Source: JAFAHD01 sp035654355
GTDB taxonomy: Bacteria; Vulcanimicrobiota; Vulcanimicrobiia; Eremiobacterales; Eremiobacteraceae
Assembly (NCBI GenBank): GCA_035654355.1
Contig: DASRXC010000118.1
Location: 13,940 to 77,939 of the forward strand
Length of the DNA stretch: 64,000 nucleotides
Direction: 5' to 3'
In this document: positions 24,763-33,971 of the stretch, one piece after another
How positions within the stretch are numbered: position 1 is the first letter of the stretch
How the letters are laid out: each line of letters opens with the position of its first letter
Position numbers and translations under genes: made by a program
Notes under the pieces: model-generated
Seen by the model: only the letters and a program-made list of their open reading frames with translations
Told to the model about the DNA's origin: nothing
Databases searched by the model: none

Positions 24763-25215
24763 TTACGATCCTCGGCCGGTCGAACCGAAGCCGCCGCCGG
24801 CGCGTTCCGTCGCGGCGAGCTGATCGCGCTTCACGAACTCCGCATGCTGCACCGGCGCGACGATCAATTGCGCGATGCGGTCGCCGCGATGCACGACAAA
24901 TGGTTCGGTGCCGTGGTTGATGAGGATCACACTCACCGGTCCCCGGTAATCCGCATCGATCGTGCCCGGCGAGTTCAACAGTGTGACTCCATGCGCGAGC
25001 GCGAGACCGCTGCGCGGGCGTACCTGCGCTTCGAAGCCGGGTGGCAGCGCTATGCAGAATCCGGCCGAGACAAGCGCGCGCGCCCCCGGCGCGATGACGA
25101 CGTCGCCGGAGATCGCGGCCAACAAGTCACAGCCGGCAGCATCGGCGCTCATGTAGCGCGGCAGTGGCAGCCCCTCGCCTTCGGGCAATACGCTGATTTC
25201 GACCGTGACGTCCAC
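24763..25215 (-). CDS. dut: dUTP diphosphatase
   Basis: A 150-aa trimeric dUTPase that hydrolyses dUTP to dUMP and pyrophosphate. All five motifs are visible: SADAAGCDLLA (1), PRSGLALAHG (2), LNSPGTIDADYRGPV (3, with the catalytic Asp and Tyr gate), GDRIAQLIV (4) and the C-terminal RAGGGFGSTGRG (5). It overlaps nrdR by 1 base and is followed by panE after 1 base, so nrdR-dut-panE form one unit. Confidence 0.97.
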   Translation of the reverse strand: MDVTVEISVLPEGEGLPLPRYMSADAAGCDLLAAISGDVVIAPGARALVSAGFCIALPPGFEAQVRPRSGLALAHGVTLLNSPGTIDADYRGPVSVILINHGTEPFVVHRGDRIAQLIVAPVQHAEFVKRDQLAATERAGGGFGSTGRGS

Positions 25216-25667
25216 TAGTCGTTCTTGGTCTGCAGCTGGGCCAGCTCTTGCTGGAATGAATCGATGTCCGCGAACGAGCGATAGACAGATGCAAAACGGA
25301 TGTATGCCACCTTGTCGAGCGAACGCAGCGCGCTCATCACAAGTTCCCCGACCAAACCCGACGGCAGCTCACTTTCACCGCGCGAGTACAGCTCGCGCTC
25401 GACGTCGTCGGCGATCTGCTGCATCTGGCTTTCGGAAATCGGACGCTTCTCGCAGGCCCGGCGCAGTCCGGCGATGACTTTATCGCGATTATAGGGTTCG
25501 CGCCGGCCGTCTTTTTTGACGATGAAGAGCCGGGCTGCTTCGATGCGCTCGTAGGTGGTGAAGCGATGTCGGCACGATTGGCACTCGCGCCGGCGGCGGA
25601 CTGCGTTCTCGTCATCGCGGCTGTCGATGACTCGCGTATCGCCGCTGCGGCAAGCCGGACAGAGCAT
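25215..25667 (-). CDS. nrdR: Ribonucleotide reductase repressor NrdR
   Basis: A 150-aa NrdR. The N-terminal zinc ribbon CPACRSGDTRVIDSR, then RRRECQSCRHRFTTYER, is followed by an ATP-cone (about 45-135: VKKDGRREPYNRDKVIAGLRRAC). NrdR binds NrdR boxes upstream of ribonucleotide reductase genes and senses (d)ATP. No nrd structural gene is in the window. It heads nrdR-dut-panE and is 33 bases from the DUF5679 stop. Confidence 0.97.
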   Translation of the reverse strand: MLCPACRSGDTRVIDSRDDENAVRRRRECQSCRHRFTTYERIEAARLFIVKKDGRREPYNRDKVIAGLRRACEKRPISESQMQQIADDVERELYSRGESELPSGLVGELVMSALRSLDKVAYIRFASVYRSFADIDSFQQELAQLQTKND

Positions 25668-25700
25668 AACGTCAGCGCGCCCGGCTCGCCGGAAGGATCG

Positions 25701-25847
25701 TTACTTGGACGCCCCTATTTTGAACAGCTTGGTGCCGCATACCGGACACGCGCCCTGCACCGCAGGCCGGCCGTTCTTCATGGTGATCTGCGTCGGGTCT
25801 TTGATCTCTCTCTTGGCCTTGCATTTCACGCAATACGCTTCGGGCAT
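25701..25847 (-). CDS. DUF5679-type small zinc-ribbon protein
   Basis: A 48-aa protein starting MPEAYCVKCKAKREIKDPTQ and ending in VQGACPVCGTKLFKIG. Two CxxC knuckles (YCVKC, ACPVC) imply one structural zinc. It matches the DUF5679 pattern (PEAYCVKCK, then ITMKNGRPAxxGxCPVCG), a family known from Actinobacteria, Chloroflexi and related groups, function unknown. AAGGAG lies 8 bases upstream of the ATG. It sits before nrdR on the same strand. Confidence 0.85.
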   Translation of the reverse strand: MPEAYCVKCKAKREIKDPTQITMKNGRPAVQGACPVCGTKLFKIGASK

Positions 25848-25923
25848 CTATCTTTCTCCTTCGAGATGGACGGGCCATGACATGCGAAGGACCGCCCGGT
25901 TGGAGTTCGAACGCCCCCCGAAC

Positions 25924-26628
25924 ATGGACCGAACCACACGGGCAGTCTTTTTCGACGCGGGCTACACGCTCCTTTGCATGGAGCCCGACCAAAAGACCAA
26001 CTTTTTGCGATCGTGTGCCGACTTGGGCGTCGAAATCGACCATTCGAGGTTGCGCGAGGCCATCAAACTCGCCTCTGAAATGCTCGCGCCGCGCACTCCC
26101 GCAGCCCAGAAGCAGCCGTATTCGCTTGAAGCGGTCGATCGTTTTTGGACCGAGTATCATCGTGTGTTGCTTTCACACTGCGCGGTAAATCCGCGCGATG
26201 TCGAACAGGCGCAAGCCGTCTACCGGCGCTTTGTCGAGCTCCTGCGCTGGCGCGTCTACGATGAGGTTCGCGATGTGCTCGCGTCACTGCGCGCGCGGGG
26301 CATCGCGTTAGGCATCATCTCCAACTGGACGGGCGATCTCGAGGATGTTCTGCGCAGCGTCGAACTGCACCATCACTTCGATTTCGTCCTCGACTCGGCG
26401 CATCTGTCGTGGGAAAAACCGCACCCTGAGATCTTCCTCGAAGCCGTGCGCCGCGCCGGCGTCACGCCTGCGCAAGCGCTGCATGTCGGCGATTCGCCCG
26501 ATCACGATGTCGACGGCGCGCTCGCAGCCGGGTTGCGGGCCGCGCTGATCGATCGCGACGACAACCATCCGATGTTCGAGCGCGCACCGCGCGTGGCGTC
26601 GCTTCACGAATTGCTCGAGCTGGTCTAG
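25924..26628 (+). CDS. HAD-superfamily hydrolase (REG-2-like, subfamily IA)
   Basis: A 234-aa protein from ATG 25924 (an in-frame ATG at 25879 is an alternative). FFDAGYTLL carries the nucleophile Asp, ISNWTG is motif II, EKPHPEIF motif III (Lys), and GDSPDHDVDGA motif IV. The second Asp of the usual DxD is Gly (DAG), as in REG-2-like/haloacid-dehalogenase-like members, so classical phosphatase activity is not assured. A helical cap fills about 20-105. It is divergent from the DUF5679 gene. Confidence 0.85.
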   Translation: MDRTTRAVFFDAGYTLLCMEPDQKTNFLRSCADLGVEIDHSRLREAIKLASEMLAPRTPAAQKQPYSLEAVDRFWTEYHRVLLSHCAVNPRDVEQAQAVYRRFVELLRWRVYDEVRDVLASLRARGIALGIISNWTGDLEDVLRSVELHHHFDFVLDSAHLSWEKPHPEIFLEAVRRAGVTPAQALHVGDSPDHDVDGALAAGLRAALIDRDDNHPMFERAPRVASLHELLELV

Positions 26629-26672
26629 CGGGTTTCATTTACGCCGCGCCCCATCTGCGTGATACGCAGGGC

Positions 26673-27818
26673 GTGGACGAACTCGAACTCGGGTATGTCC
26701 TTGCGGTCGCGTCGGCTGCCGTCTACTCCCCGCGTGCCGTGCGCGCGTGGCTGAGGTCGTGCGGCTCCGCTCGCTCCTTGGTCAATCGCATTCGCAACGT
26801 TGCGGCCAGTGACAGCACGTCGGCGACGGACGAGCATCCGCCCGAGCGTCTGTCTGCGCAGGCTCGTTGCAAAATCGCTGCCATCGATGACACGGCGGCG
26901 CATGCCGCGGTGGTGGCAGCCCAAGGATCGGGTGCGCGCGTCGTGCTGGAGAACGACGATGAATATCCGTCCGGGTTGCGCCAGTTGTGCGACGCGCCTA
27001 TCGCGCTGTACGCCCGTGGTGATCTTGCGTGCCTGTCGCGACGATGCGTGGCAATCGTCGGCAGCCGTGCGGCGAGCGCGTATGGCCGTGCGATCGCCGG
27101 AACGCTCGCGGCGGAGCTCGCCGCGTATTCGGCAACGATCGTCTCCGGTCTCGCTCGCGGCATCGATGCGGCCGCGCACAGGGGCGCGCTCGACGCCGGC
27201 GTTCCGACTGTTGCGGTGCTCGGCTCCGGCGTCTGCGCACTGTATCCGCATTATCATGCGCTGCTCGCAGACGAAGTGGTCGCACGCGGCGGCGCCGTGC
27301 TGTCAGAATTTCCACCCGCGCAAAGCGCGCGCGCGTTTCATTTCCCGATGCGCAATCGAATCGTCGCAGCACTCGCCGACGCGACTGTCGTCGTCGAGGC
27401 GGGCGCGCGCAGCGGGGCGCTCATCACCGCGCGCCTGGCCGACGAGTTCGGACGACACGTGTGCGCCATTCCGGGAGATGTCGGCAGGCCGACGAGTTGC
27501 GGCACGAACGCGCTCATCGCAGACGGCGTGCCGCTGGTGACATCGGCCGCCGACGTCGCGGCATTGCTGCGCTGGGAACCGGTGATCGAGCGAGCAAGCC
27601 AGGCCATGGGTGACGGCCCGGATGCGCAGTGCGATGATCTCCTTGCCGCGCTTGCGCTGCCACAGACCGTCGATCAATTGGCGGAATCCCGCCGCTCAAG
27701 CGTTGCGGAAATCGCAGCGCGCCTCACCATCCTCGAGCTGCAAGGCGTGGTCGCGCGGGAACCGGGCGGCGCGTATTCGCTGGTGCGGCGCTCGCCGGCG
27801 GCGAAAGGTCCGGCGTGA
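26673..27818 (+). CDS. dprA: DNA processing protein DprA
   Basis: A 381-aa DprA/Smf. A short N-terminal helical (SAM-like) region, then the Rossmann-like core: IVGSRAASAYGRAIAGTLAAELA, VSGLARGIDAAAHRGALDAG, VLGSGV, YPHYHALLADEV, and FHFPMRNRIVAALADATVVVEAG. A C-terminal winged-helix (about 310-370, TVDQLAESRRSSVAEIAARL) follows. DprA loads RecA onto incoming single-stranded DNA in transformation. Start is GTG 26673. Its stop overlaps the GTG of rlmH by 4 bases. Confidence 0.96.
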   Translation: MDELELGYVLAVASAAVYSPRAVRAWLRSCGSARSLVNRIRNVAASDSTSATDEHPPERLSAQARCKIAAIDDTAAHAAVVAAQGSGARVVLENDDEYPSGLRQLCDAPIALYARGDLACLSRRCVAIVGSRAASAYGRAIAGTLAAELAAYSATIVSGLARGIDAAAHRGALDAGVPTVAVLGSGVCALYPHYHALLADEVVARGGAVLSEFPPAQSARAFHFPMRNRIVAALADATVVVEAGARSGALITARLADEFGRHVCAIPGDVGRPTSCGTNALIADGVPLVTSAADVAALLRWEPVIERASQAMGDGPDAQCDDLLAALALPQTVDQLAESRRSSVAEIAARLTILELQGVVAREPGGAYSLVRRSPAAKGPA

Positions 27819-28255
27819 ACGTGACGCTGCTCGCCGTCGACAAGATGCGCGAGCCATACCTTCGCGACGGTTGCGATCGCATGATCGCCAAGCTCAAGCC
27901 CCACATGCCGGTCAGCGTCGTGGAGATCAAACCGCAGACGATTGATGAGGAAGCGCGCGCGATGATCGCTCGCATCGCTGACGGCAGTATCGTGTGGGCG
28001 CTCGACCGCGAAGGCGAGGCGCTCTCGTCGACGCAGCTTGCGCGACGGATCGCAACCGTGCAGCAATCTGGTCGACGCAGGCTCACGCTGCTGATCGGCG
28101 GCGCCGAGGGGCTCGGTACGGCAGTGCTTGAGCGCGCGGACCTGCGCTGGTCGCTGTCGCGCTTGACGTTCTTACACGAGATGGCACGGCTCATCGCGCT
28201 CGAGCAGCTCTACCGCGCGATCAAGATCAACCGCGGCGAACCATATCACCGTTAG
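27815..28255 (+). CDS. rlmH: 23S rRNA (pseudouridine1915-N3)-methyltransferase RlmH
   Basis: A 146-aa SPOUT enzyme that methylates pseudouridine 1915 of 23S rRNA. LLIGGAEGLGTAVLERADLRWSLSRLTFLHEMARLIALEQLYRA is the knot with the conserved GGAEG-G, LS and H-x-x-AR-x-x-EQ-YRA. The start is GTG 27815, overlapping dprA by 4 bases. Length slightly below the usual 155. Confidence 0.96.
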   Translation: MNVTLLAVDKMREPYLRDGCDRMIAKLKPHMPVSVVEIKPQTIDEEARAMIARIADGSIVWALDREGEALSSTQLARRIATVQQSGRRRLTLLIGGAEGLGTAVLERADLRWSLSRLTFLHEMARLIALEQLYRAIKINRGEPYHR

Positions 28256-28303
28256 CCGCCCAGCGTCAAAGGGCGATTTGGATTCTCTTGCCAATGAAGG
28301 CGC

Positions 28304-30004
28304 ATGGCTTTGCGGTCTTCGTATGCGCAATCGGTCGTCGCGCTTGAGGCGGAATTGCAAGCGCGGTTCGAGCGGGCCGCGCTCGCATTCGGTCAGACCA
28401 GCGATGCCGCGCCCGACGTCGTGTTGGGGCCGGCACGCGATCCGGCGCACGGTGATTTCGCGACAGCTGCAGCGCTCGCCGCGGGCAAGAAATGGAAGCG
28501 CAATCCGCTTGAGATCGCGCAGCATGTAGCCGCCACCGGCACTGATGGGCTGCCCGGCGTCGCCCTCATCGAAGCCAAAGCGCCCGGCTTTGTCAACATC
28601 CGCATGTCGCAGCGGTTTTGGGCAGAGGTCGTCGCTGAGGCGCTGGAGCGAGGAACTGACTTCGGCCGCTCGGACGCGTTGGCCGGCATCGGGCCGACGC
28701 TGCTCGAATTCGTCTCAGCCAATCCGACCGGCCCGCTCAACGTCGTGCAAGGCCGTTCGAGCTCGTTGGGCGCAACGCTCGCTGCGATGTTGCGCTTCGC
28801 CGGCGCAGACGTGAGCACCGAGACGTACGTCAACGACTCCGGCACGCAGCTCGACCTGCTGGCTGATTCGCTCTACGCGCGCTACGCGACGCTGTGCAGC
28901 ACGCCGACCCCCGTGCCCGAGGACGGATATCAGGGAGATGACATTATCGACGTCGCGCGCCGTTTACGCGAGCGCGACGGCGATCGTTGGATGCAGGCGG
29001 ACGAAGCGGAACGCCGAGCCGCGCTTGGCACCTTCGCCCGCGACGTCATCGTCGCGCAACAGCGGGAGGATCTCGAGCGATTCGGGGTCGTGTTCGACCG
29101 CTGGATCTTCGAATCGTCGCTATACGACCACGGCAAAGTCGACGAGGTCGTCGATTGGCTACTCGAGCGCGGCGTCGCGTACGAACAAGATGGCGCTGTG
29201 TGGCTGCGGTCGACGCAGTTCGGCGACGACAAAGACCGAGTGTTGCGGCGCAGCGACGGACGTCCGACATATCTGGCGCCGGATGCCGCGTACCATCGCG
29301 ATAAGTTCGAGCGCGGATTCAAATACCTGATCGACATCTTCGGTCCTGACCACCACGGCTACGTCGCGCGCATCGCGGCGGTTGCGGCCGCGCTTGGCCA
29401 TCCCGGTATGCTCGAAGTGCTCATCGCGCAGCAGGTCACGCTCAAGCGCGGCACCGAGACGGTCGCGATGAGCAAGCGCGCTGGGCAAGTCGTCACGCTG
29501 CGCGAGGTCGTCGATGAAGTTGGAAAGGATGCCGCGCGCTTCTTCTTCATCAATCGCGCGCCGGAGTCGCAGCTCATCTTCGATCTTTCGCTCGCGGTCG
29601 AGCAATCGGCGAGCAACCCAGTTTACTACGTCCAGTATGGCCATGCGCGCATCGCATCTATTCTGCGCAAGGCCGAGGAGACCGGGCGCGGCGCGCTGCT
29701 GGAGCGCGCGCGGCGCGGTGACGATCTCGCGCGGCTCGAGCATCCCACTGAGATCGCGCTGGTCCGAAGGATCGCCGATTTCTCGCGCACCGTCAGCGAA
29801 GCGGCTCGCGCGCGCGCGCCGCACCGTCTCGCGGAATATGCGCGCGACGTCGCAACTGATTTCCACGCCTTCTACACGGAATGCGTTGTGCTCGGGGATG
29901 ATGAGGCGCTTTCGAGCGCGCGGCTCTCGCTGTCGCTCGCGAGCAAAACAGTGCTGGCGTCAGCGCTGACACTGCTGGGCGTATCCGCCCCCGATCGGAT
30001 GTAG
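28304..30004 (+). CDS. argS: Arginyl-tRNA synthetase
   Basis: A 566-aa class I synthetase. N-terminal Add-1 domain (about 1-100), then the catalytic domain with EFVSANPTGPLNVVQGRSSSLG, where the HIGH position reads NVVQ. The second motif reads VAMSKRAGQVVTLREVVDEVG, equivalent to KMSKS. The C-terminal DALR anticodon domain ends YTECVVLGDDEALSSARLSL, as usual. An NVV-type form replaces HVGH in some ArgRS subfamilies, so this is probably a lineage variant and not decay. Follows rlmH by 48 bases. Confidence 0.96.
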   Translation: MALRSSYAQSVVALEAELQARFERAALAFGQTSDAAPDVVLGPARDPAHGDFATAAALAAGKKWKRNPLEIAQHVAATGTDGLPGVALIEAKAPGFVNIRMSQRFWAEVVAEALERGTDFGRSDALAGIGPTLLEFVSANPTGPLNVVQGRSSSLGATLAAMLRFAGADVSTETYVNDSGTQLDLLADSLYARYATLCSTPTPVPEDGYQGDDIIDVARRLRERDGDRWMQADEAERRAALGTFARDVIVAQQREDLERFGVVFDRWIFESSLYDHGKVDEVVDWLLERGVAYEQDGAVWLRSTQFGDDKDRVLRRSDGRPTYLAPDAAYHRDKFERGFKYLIDIFGPDHHGYVARIAAVAAALGHPGMLEVLIAQQVTLKRGTETVAMSKRAGQVVTLREVVDEVGKDAARFFFINRAPESQLIFDLSLAVEQSASNPVYYVQYGHARIASILRKAEETGRGALLERARRGDDLARLEHPTEIALVRRIADFSRTVSEAARARAPHRLAEYARDVATDFHAFYTECVVLGDDEALSSARLSLSLASKTVLASALTLLGVSAPDRM

Positions 30005-30010
30005 CGCCCG

Positions 30011-31165
30011 CTACGTCGCGGAGGCGACCCGCTTTGCGCTGCCCGCTTCCGCGGGCGCGATTTCGCTGACCGGCGCGCTAAGTTCGGGTGCGTCGGGAAT
30101 GGACATCGGCCGGCCGGTCAGCCACGGATGCAACCACAGCGTCCAGATGACCTTGAACAACGCGGCGACCGGAATCGCGAGCAGCAAGCCCCATAATCCG
30201 AACAGCTCGCCGCCGGCGAACACTGCGAAGATGATCGCGATCGGCGACACGCCGACGCTGTCGCCCATGACTTTGGGCACTAAGAAGTCCGAGATCTTGC
30301 TGGCCACAAGGATGATAACGACGACGAAGATCGCGGCTTTCCACGACGTGAGCGCGCCGAGCAAGAAACCGAACACCGAGGCGGCGACGATTCCGACATA
30401 CGGTATCGCGTAGCACAGCCCCGAGATCGCGGCGAGCAGCAGCGCGAACGGCGAGTGGATCACAAGCAAGCCTAAGTATGTGAGCGCGAACGTGATCGCG
30501 CAGAGGATCAATTGGCCAAGGATAAAGCCGCCGACGACTCGCCCGACCTCGCGTGAGAAATACCGCGCCTGCGGTTGGAGACGATCGGGGAAGAGGCTGT
30601 AGAACGAGTCGCGGATCGCGTCACGGTTGGTCAATAAGAAGTATGACAGCGTGACTCCGAAGACGACGACGACCACCGCGCTGCCGAGTCCGACGACCAA
30701 TCCGCTGACCGATCCGATCGCCACGTCAACCGCGCTCGAAAGTCTCGCCATGCTCGTCGACTCGATCTGCGAGATCTGGGTCGTGGCGACGAGCGAACCC
30801 AAATGCGCCTTGAGCCAGAACTGCACGTGGTCGATAAAACTCCGCGTTGAATCGATGTACGCGGGCGTGTTGGCGAAGACGAGCTGGAACTGATCGAGCG
30901 TGGCCGGGACGATCAGGATGAAGAACACCCCGGTCAGCACTATGAGCGCGACGTAGACGACCGCGATGGCCGCGAGACGCGGCATGCGGCGCTGCAGCCG
31001 TCGCACGATCGGGCTGAGTCCGTACGCGATGAGTATCGCGATGAGGAAGACCTCGACGGTTTTCGGTATGAGGCTGAGAACGTAGAGGATGAACCCGACC
31101 GCGACGACGAGGACGACGACGCGCCCGACGGTGCGCCAGTTCGCGGAGGGCGGGCTTGCGATCAT
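30011..31165 (-). CDS. AI-2E-family membrane transporter
   Basis: A 384-aa membrane protein with about 8 helices. GFILYVLSLIPKTVEVFLIAILIAYGLSPIV near the start and the closing block LCYAIPYVGIVAASVFGFLLGAL, then GSVGVSPIAIIFAVFAGGELFG, are typical of PF01594 (TqsA/YdiK/AI-2E exporters; some are Na+/H+ antiporters). Substrate cannot be told. The ATG overlaps the GNAT stop by 4 bases, placing it last in an iclR-GGDEF-GNAT-AI-2E run. Confidence 0.92.
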   Translation of the reverse strand: MIASPPSANWRTVGRVVVLVVAVGFILYVLSLIPKTVEVFLIAILIAYGLSPIVRRLQRRMPRLAAIAVVYVALIVLTGVFFILIVPATLDQFQLVFANTPAYIDSTRSFIDHVQFWLKAHLGSLVATTQISQIESTSMARLSSAVDVAIGSVSGLVVGLGSAVVVVVFGVTLSYFLLTNRDAIRDSFYSLFPDRLQPQARYFSREVGRVVGGFILGQLILCAITFALTYLGLLVIHSPFALLLAAISGLCYAIPYVGIVAASVFGFLLGALTSWKAAIFVVVIILVASKISDFLVPKVMGDSVGVSPIAIIFAVFAGGELFGLWGLLLAIPVAALFKVIWTLWLHPWLTGRPMSIPDAPELSAPVSEIAPAEAGSAKRVASAT

Positions 31166-31641
31166 CGCAGCGAGCCGTCCAGCGGCTTCGTCATCTGCAC
31201 GCGCTCGTCGAGATAGCCGGCCTGTTCGTACAGCGCCCTCGCCGGCTCATTGGCCTGCGTGACCATCAAGCTAATGTGCGACACGCCGCGCGCGCGTGCC
31301 TCTTCTTCCGCGGCGGCGAGCAGCGCGCGTGCGACGCCGAAACGGCGTTGCTGTTCAGCCACCGCCATGTACACGACGAACGCCTGCCGTGCCAGCGTCA
31401 CGTCGTCGGCGAGGTCGTACAGCAACATGATGAAGCCGGCGCGCTTGCCGTCGCGTTCGGCGATCAACGTTTCGCCGTCGACGCGATCCTTATAGAATTG
31501 CACGGCGCGCGCGAACGCGGCGGCGGCGTCTTCCGCTCTCGCGGCGCGTAGCGGCGAAATGCTGGTCTGCGCGCTGTGCGCGCCCAGCTCATCGACAAAG
31601 GATTGATCGGAAGCGCCGGCTTTGCGGATCGTCAACCCCAT
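31162..31641 (-). CDS. GNAT-family N-acetyltransferase
   Basis: A 159-aa protein from ATG 31641. VYMAVAEQQRRFGVARALLAAAEEEARARGVSHISLMV holds the Q/R-x-x-G-x-G/A acetyl-CoA loop (QQRRFGVA) of GNATs, and ANEPARALYEQAGY the C-terminal block. The first 45 residues form the substrate arm. RimI-like in form; substrate unknown. It overlaps the GGDEF stop by 1 base (TGATG) and the AI-2E ATG by 4, so all are coupled. Confidence 0.85.
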   Translation of the reverse strand: MGLTIRKAGASDQSFVDELGAHSAQTSISPLRAARAEDAAAAFARAVQFYKDRVDGETLIAERDGKRAGFIMLLYDLADDVTLARQAFVVYMAVAEQQRRFGVARALLAAAEEEARARGVSHISLMVTQANEPARALYEQAGYLDERVQMTKPLDGSLR

Positions 31642-32999
31642 CAGGGCGCGGCGATGGTGCGGTTTCGGCCCGCTCGTTTTGCCTCGAGTAGGCATTCATC
31701 GGCGGCAGCCAGCAGCTGCGCCGGCGTCTGCGTGAGGTCGCGCAGCGCAGCGACTCCCGCCGAGATGGCGGTCGTCAGCATGACCCCGCTCTGCGTGAGG
31801 TGACGCAGGCCGCCGACCGCGTTTCGGACGCGTTCGGCGATCGCGACCGCATCGGCGATCTCGGTGCCTGGCAGGATCACGGCGAATTCTTCGCCGCCAA
31901 AGCGCGCGACTAAATCGATGTCGCGCACGGCTCGCGTGGCGGCACCCACGATCTCTTTGAGCATGCGGTCACCTTCGGCGTGACCGTAGCGGTCGTTGAC
32001 CTCTTTGAAGTGATCGATGTCGAAGATGAAGACCGACAACGGAGCTCCGCTCAGGCGCGCGCGTGTGATCTCTTCAGCGAGCCTCCGGAACAAGTAACGG
32101 CGGTTGTGCGCGCCCGTCAGCTCGTCGGTGGCTCCGATCGAAACGCTTTGCGTGAAGATCTCGGCATTGTCGAGGCTGCGGCCGGCCATCTCAGCGAGCT
32201 GGATGAGGATGCGCAGATCGTCAGAGCCGAGCCCTTCCGGCGCGATATCGACGATTGCGATGCAGCCATGGCCGCGCCCGCCGGGACCGCTAGAGAGCGG
32301 CGCGACGACGAACGGCGCCTCAGGTGAGCGGCCGACGCGTCCTTGGCGCGGCATGGAGACCAGCGATCCCTTTTCGATCGCTGCGTCGATCAAAGCGGCG
32401 TGGCGTGTCAAGAACGCTTCGGCAGACAGCTTGTCGACGTTCTCACCGCCTTGGAACGTCAGCAATTCCTGATCCACGAGCGCCACGAAATAGGCTTTTG
32501 CGCGCCCGTTCGTGGCTGCTCCGACCGCCTCGAGGACTGCTTGCGCCAGCGTCATCGGCTCGATTGAGCTCGCGAGCAGCGTGCTCGCATTATAGAGGAA
32601 GGAAAGTTCCAAGTTCTTGCGCTGCAAAAGATTGTTCGCGGTTTCGAGGCTGGCGACGCGCGCGCGCAGTGAACGGATGGTCGCAGGTTCGGCTATCGCT
32701 TCACCGCTGGTGAGCAGTGCGCGCTCGGGTAGAATGGCCACTGTCTGCAGCTGTTCGGTGTAGAACAGCGTAAGGCGTTCGAGTACGTCTAAGAAGCTGT
32801 CCGCCAGTCTGAACTGGTAGGTCAGCGTGCCGTCATGCGCGAGACGTGCTTGTGCAATGCCAAGACGCGCGAGAGCGTCCAGCGCCTCCCCGACAGCATG
32901 CGCCGGCGCGTTAAGCGCTTGCGCGGCGCTCTCGGCATCGAGCGTCGCCATCGGGTTGGCGACGAACACGCTGACCACATCGGAGAGCAAGCCCTCCAT
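31641..32999 (-). CDS. GAF-GGDEF diguanylate cyclase with winged-helix-like N-terminus
   Basis: A 452-aa protein from ATG 32999 (GAGGT 7 bases upstream). Residues about 1-75 look like a winged-helix (LDAESAAQALNAPAHAVGEALDAL), then a coiled coil (SLRARVASLETANNLLQRKNLEL), a GAF domain (about 125-275) and a GGDEF domain (about 290-450). The active loop RFGGEEFAVILPG is intact and RDID five residues before it is a product-inhibition I-site. It should make c-di-GMP in response to a GAF ligand. It follows iclR on the same strand. Confidence 0.92.
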   Translation of the reverse strand: MEGLLSDVVSVFVANPMATLDAESAAQALNAPAHAVGEALDALARLGIAQARLAHDGTLTYQFRLADSFLDVLERLTLFYTEQLQTVAILPERALLTSGEAIAEPATIRSLRARVASLETANNLLQRKNLELSFLYNASTLLASSIEPMTLAQAVLEAVGAATNGRAKAYFVALVDQELLTFQGGENVDKLSAEAFLTRHAALIDAAIEKGSLVSMPRQGRVGRSPEAPFVVAPLSSGPGGRGHGCIAIVDIAPEGLGSDDLRILIQLAEMAGRSLDNAEIFTQSVSIGATDELTGAHNRRYLFRRLAEEITRARLSGAPLSVFIFDIDHFKEVNDRYGHAEGDRMLKEIVGAATRAVRDIDLVARFGGEEFAVILPGTEIADAVAIAERVRNAVGGLRHLTQSGVMLTTAISAGVAALRDLTQTPAQLLAAADECLLEAKRAGRNRTIAAP

Positions 33000-33105
33000 C
33001 GGACTTACCTCGGCACGAGGCGAGCCCTCGGCCGGCGGTGTCGTCGACGCCCGCTTCTCGGAAATAGGAATCTCCCTTGGTCGTTGGATAGGTTTTACCC
33101 GTTGC

Positions 33106-33939
33106 TCAGCGCGTGACAACCTCGGCTGCGTAGCCGAGGCGGGCCGAAAGCTGCTGGCCGCAATCGACGACTTCGGCCGTGATGTCGTGGAGGCGCTGGT
33201 CCCCCATGCGGGTGACCGGCCCCGACACGCTGAGGCTGCCGACCACTTGGCCCGAGCCGTCGCGCAACGCGACCGCCAAGCAGCGCACGCCTTCTTCGTG
33301 CTCTTCATCGTCGAGCGCAAAGCCTTGCGTGCGGATGCGCTCGAGTTCGTCGCGGAATTTCTCCGGATCGACGATCGTGTGCGGCGTTCGCACCGGCATG
33401 CCGTATCTGCGCAAGACTCCTTCGGCCGCCTCAGGCGGTCCGAATGCGAGCATCACTTTGCCGCTGCCGGTCGAGTGTGCGGGTAATCGATTGCCGAGTT
33501 GAGTGAACATGCGCAGGATCTTCGAGGACTGCGCTTGATCGATGTAGACGACTTCACCATCGTCGAGCACGGCGAGGTTGGCGCTCTCGCCCGTACGCTC
33601 CATCAGCCGATGCAAGAACGGTCGCGCCTCCAAGCGAAGGCTGAAGCGCTGGCGCATGTCGTTGCCCATCTGCAGCGCGCGGAATCCGAGCGAGTATTTT
33701 CGGTTCTGCCGGTTCTGCTTGACATAACCGCGGCGGATCAGCGTGCCGAGCAAACGGTGAACCGTCGCCAGCGGCAGGCTTACCGCCTGGCTTATCTCGA
33801 CGAGCCCGACTTCAGAACCGAAATCGACGAGCGATTCCAAGATGTCCAGGGTGCGCTCGACCGATTGAACCCCGGCGCGCTCGCGTGGGGCGTGCTCCCC
33901 GTTTTGACCGGCGTCGGCCACAGTAGAATCCCACTCCAT
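33106..33939 (-). CDS. IclR-family transcriptional regulator
   Basis: A 277-aa regulator. Residues about 25-85 form the winged helix (SVERTLDILESLVDFGSEVGLVEISQAVSLPLATVHRLLGTLIRRG). The effector domain (about 100-270) has NLAVLDDGEVVYIDQ, PAHSTGSGKVMLA and DEEHEEGVRCLAVAL. IclR proteins sense small metabolites and control nearby catabolic or transport genes. It follows the livF stop by 99 bases and carries predicted autoregulatory sites. The liv operon upstream is the first candidate target. Confidence 0.95.
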   Translation of the reverse strand: MEWDSTVADAGQNGEHAPRERAGVQSVERTLDILESLVDFGSEVGLVEISQAVSLPLATVHRLLGTLIRRGYVKQNRQNRKYSLGFRALQMGNDMRQRFSLRLEARPFLHRLMERTGESANLAVLDDGEVVYIDQAQSSKILRMFTQLGNRLPAHSTGSGKVMLAFGPPEAAEGVLRRYGMPVRTPHTIVDPEKFRDELERIRTQGFALDDEEHEEGVRCLAVALRDGSGQVVGSLSVSGPVTRMGDQRLHDITAEVVDCGQQLSARLGYAAEVVTR

Positions 33940-33971
33940 CCGAGCCGTCTATGCGGCGCGGTTTTTGGATA

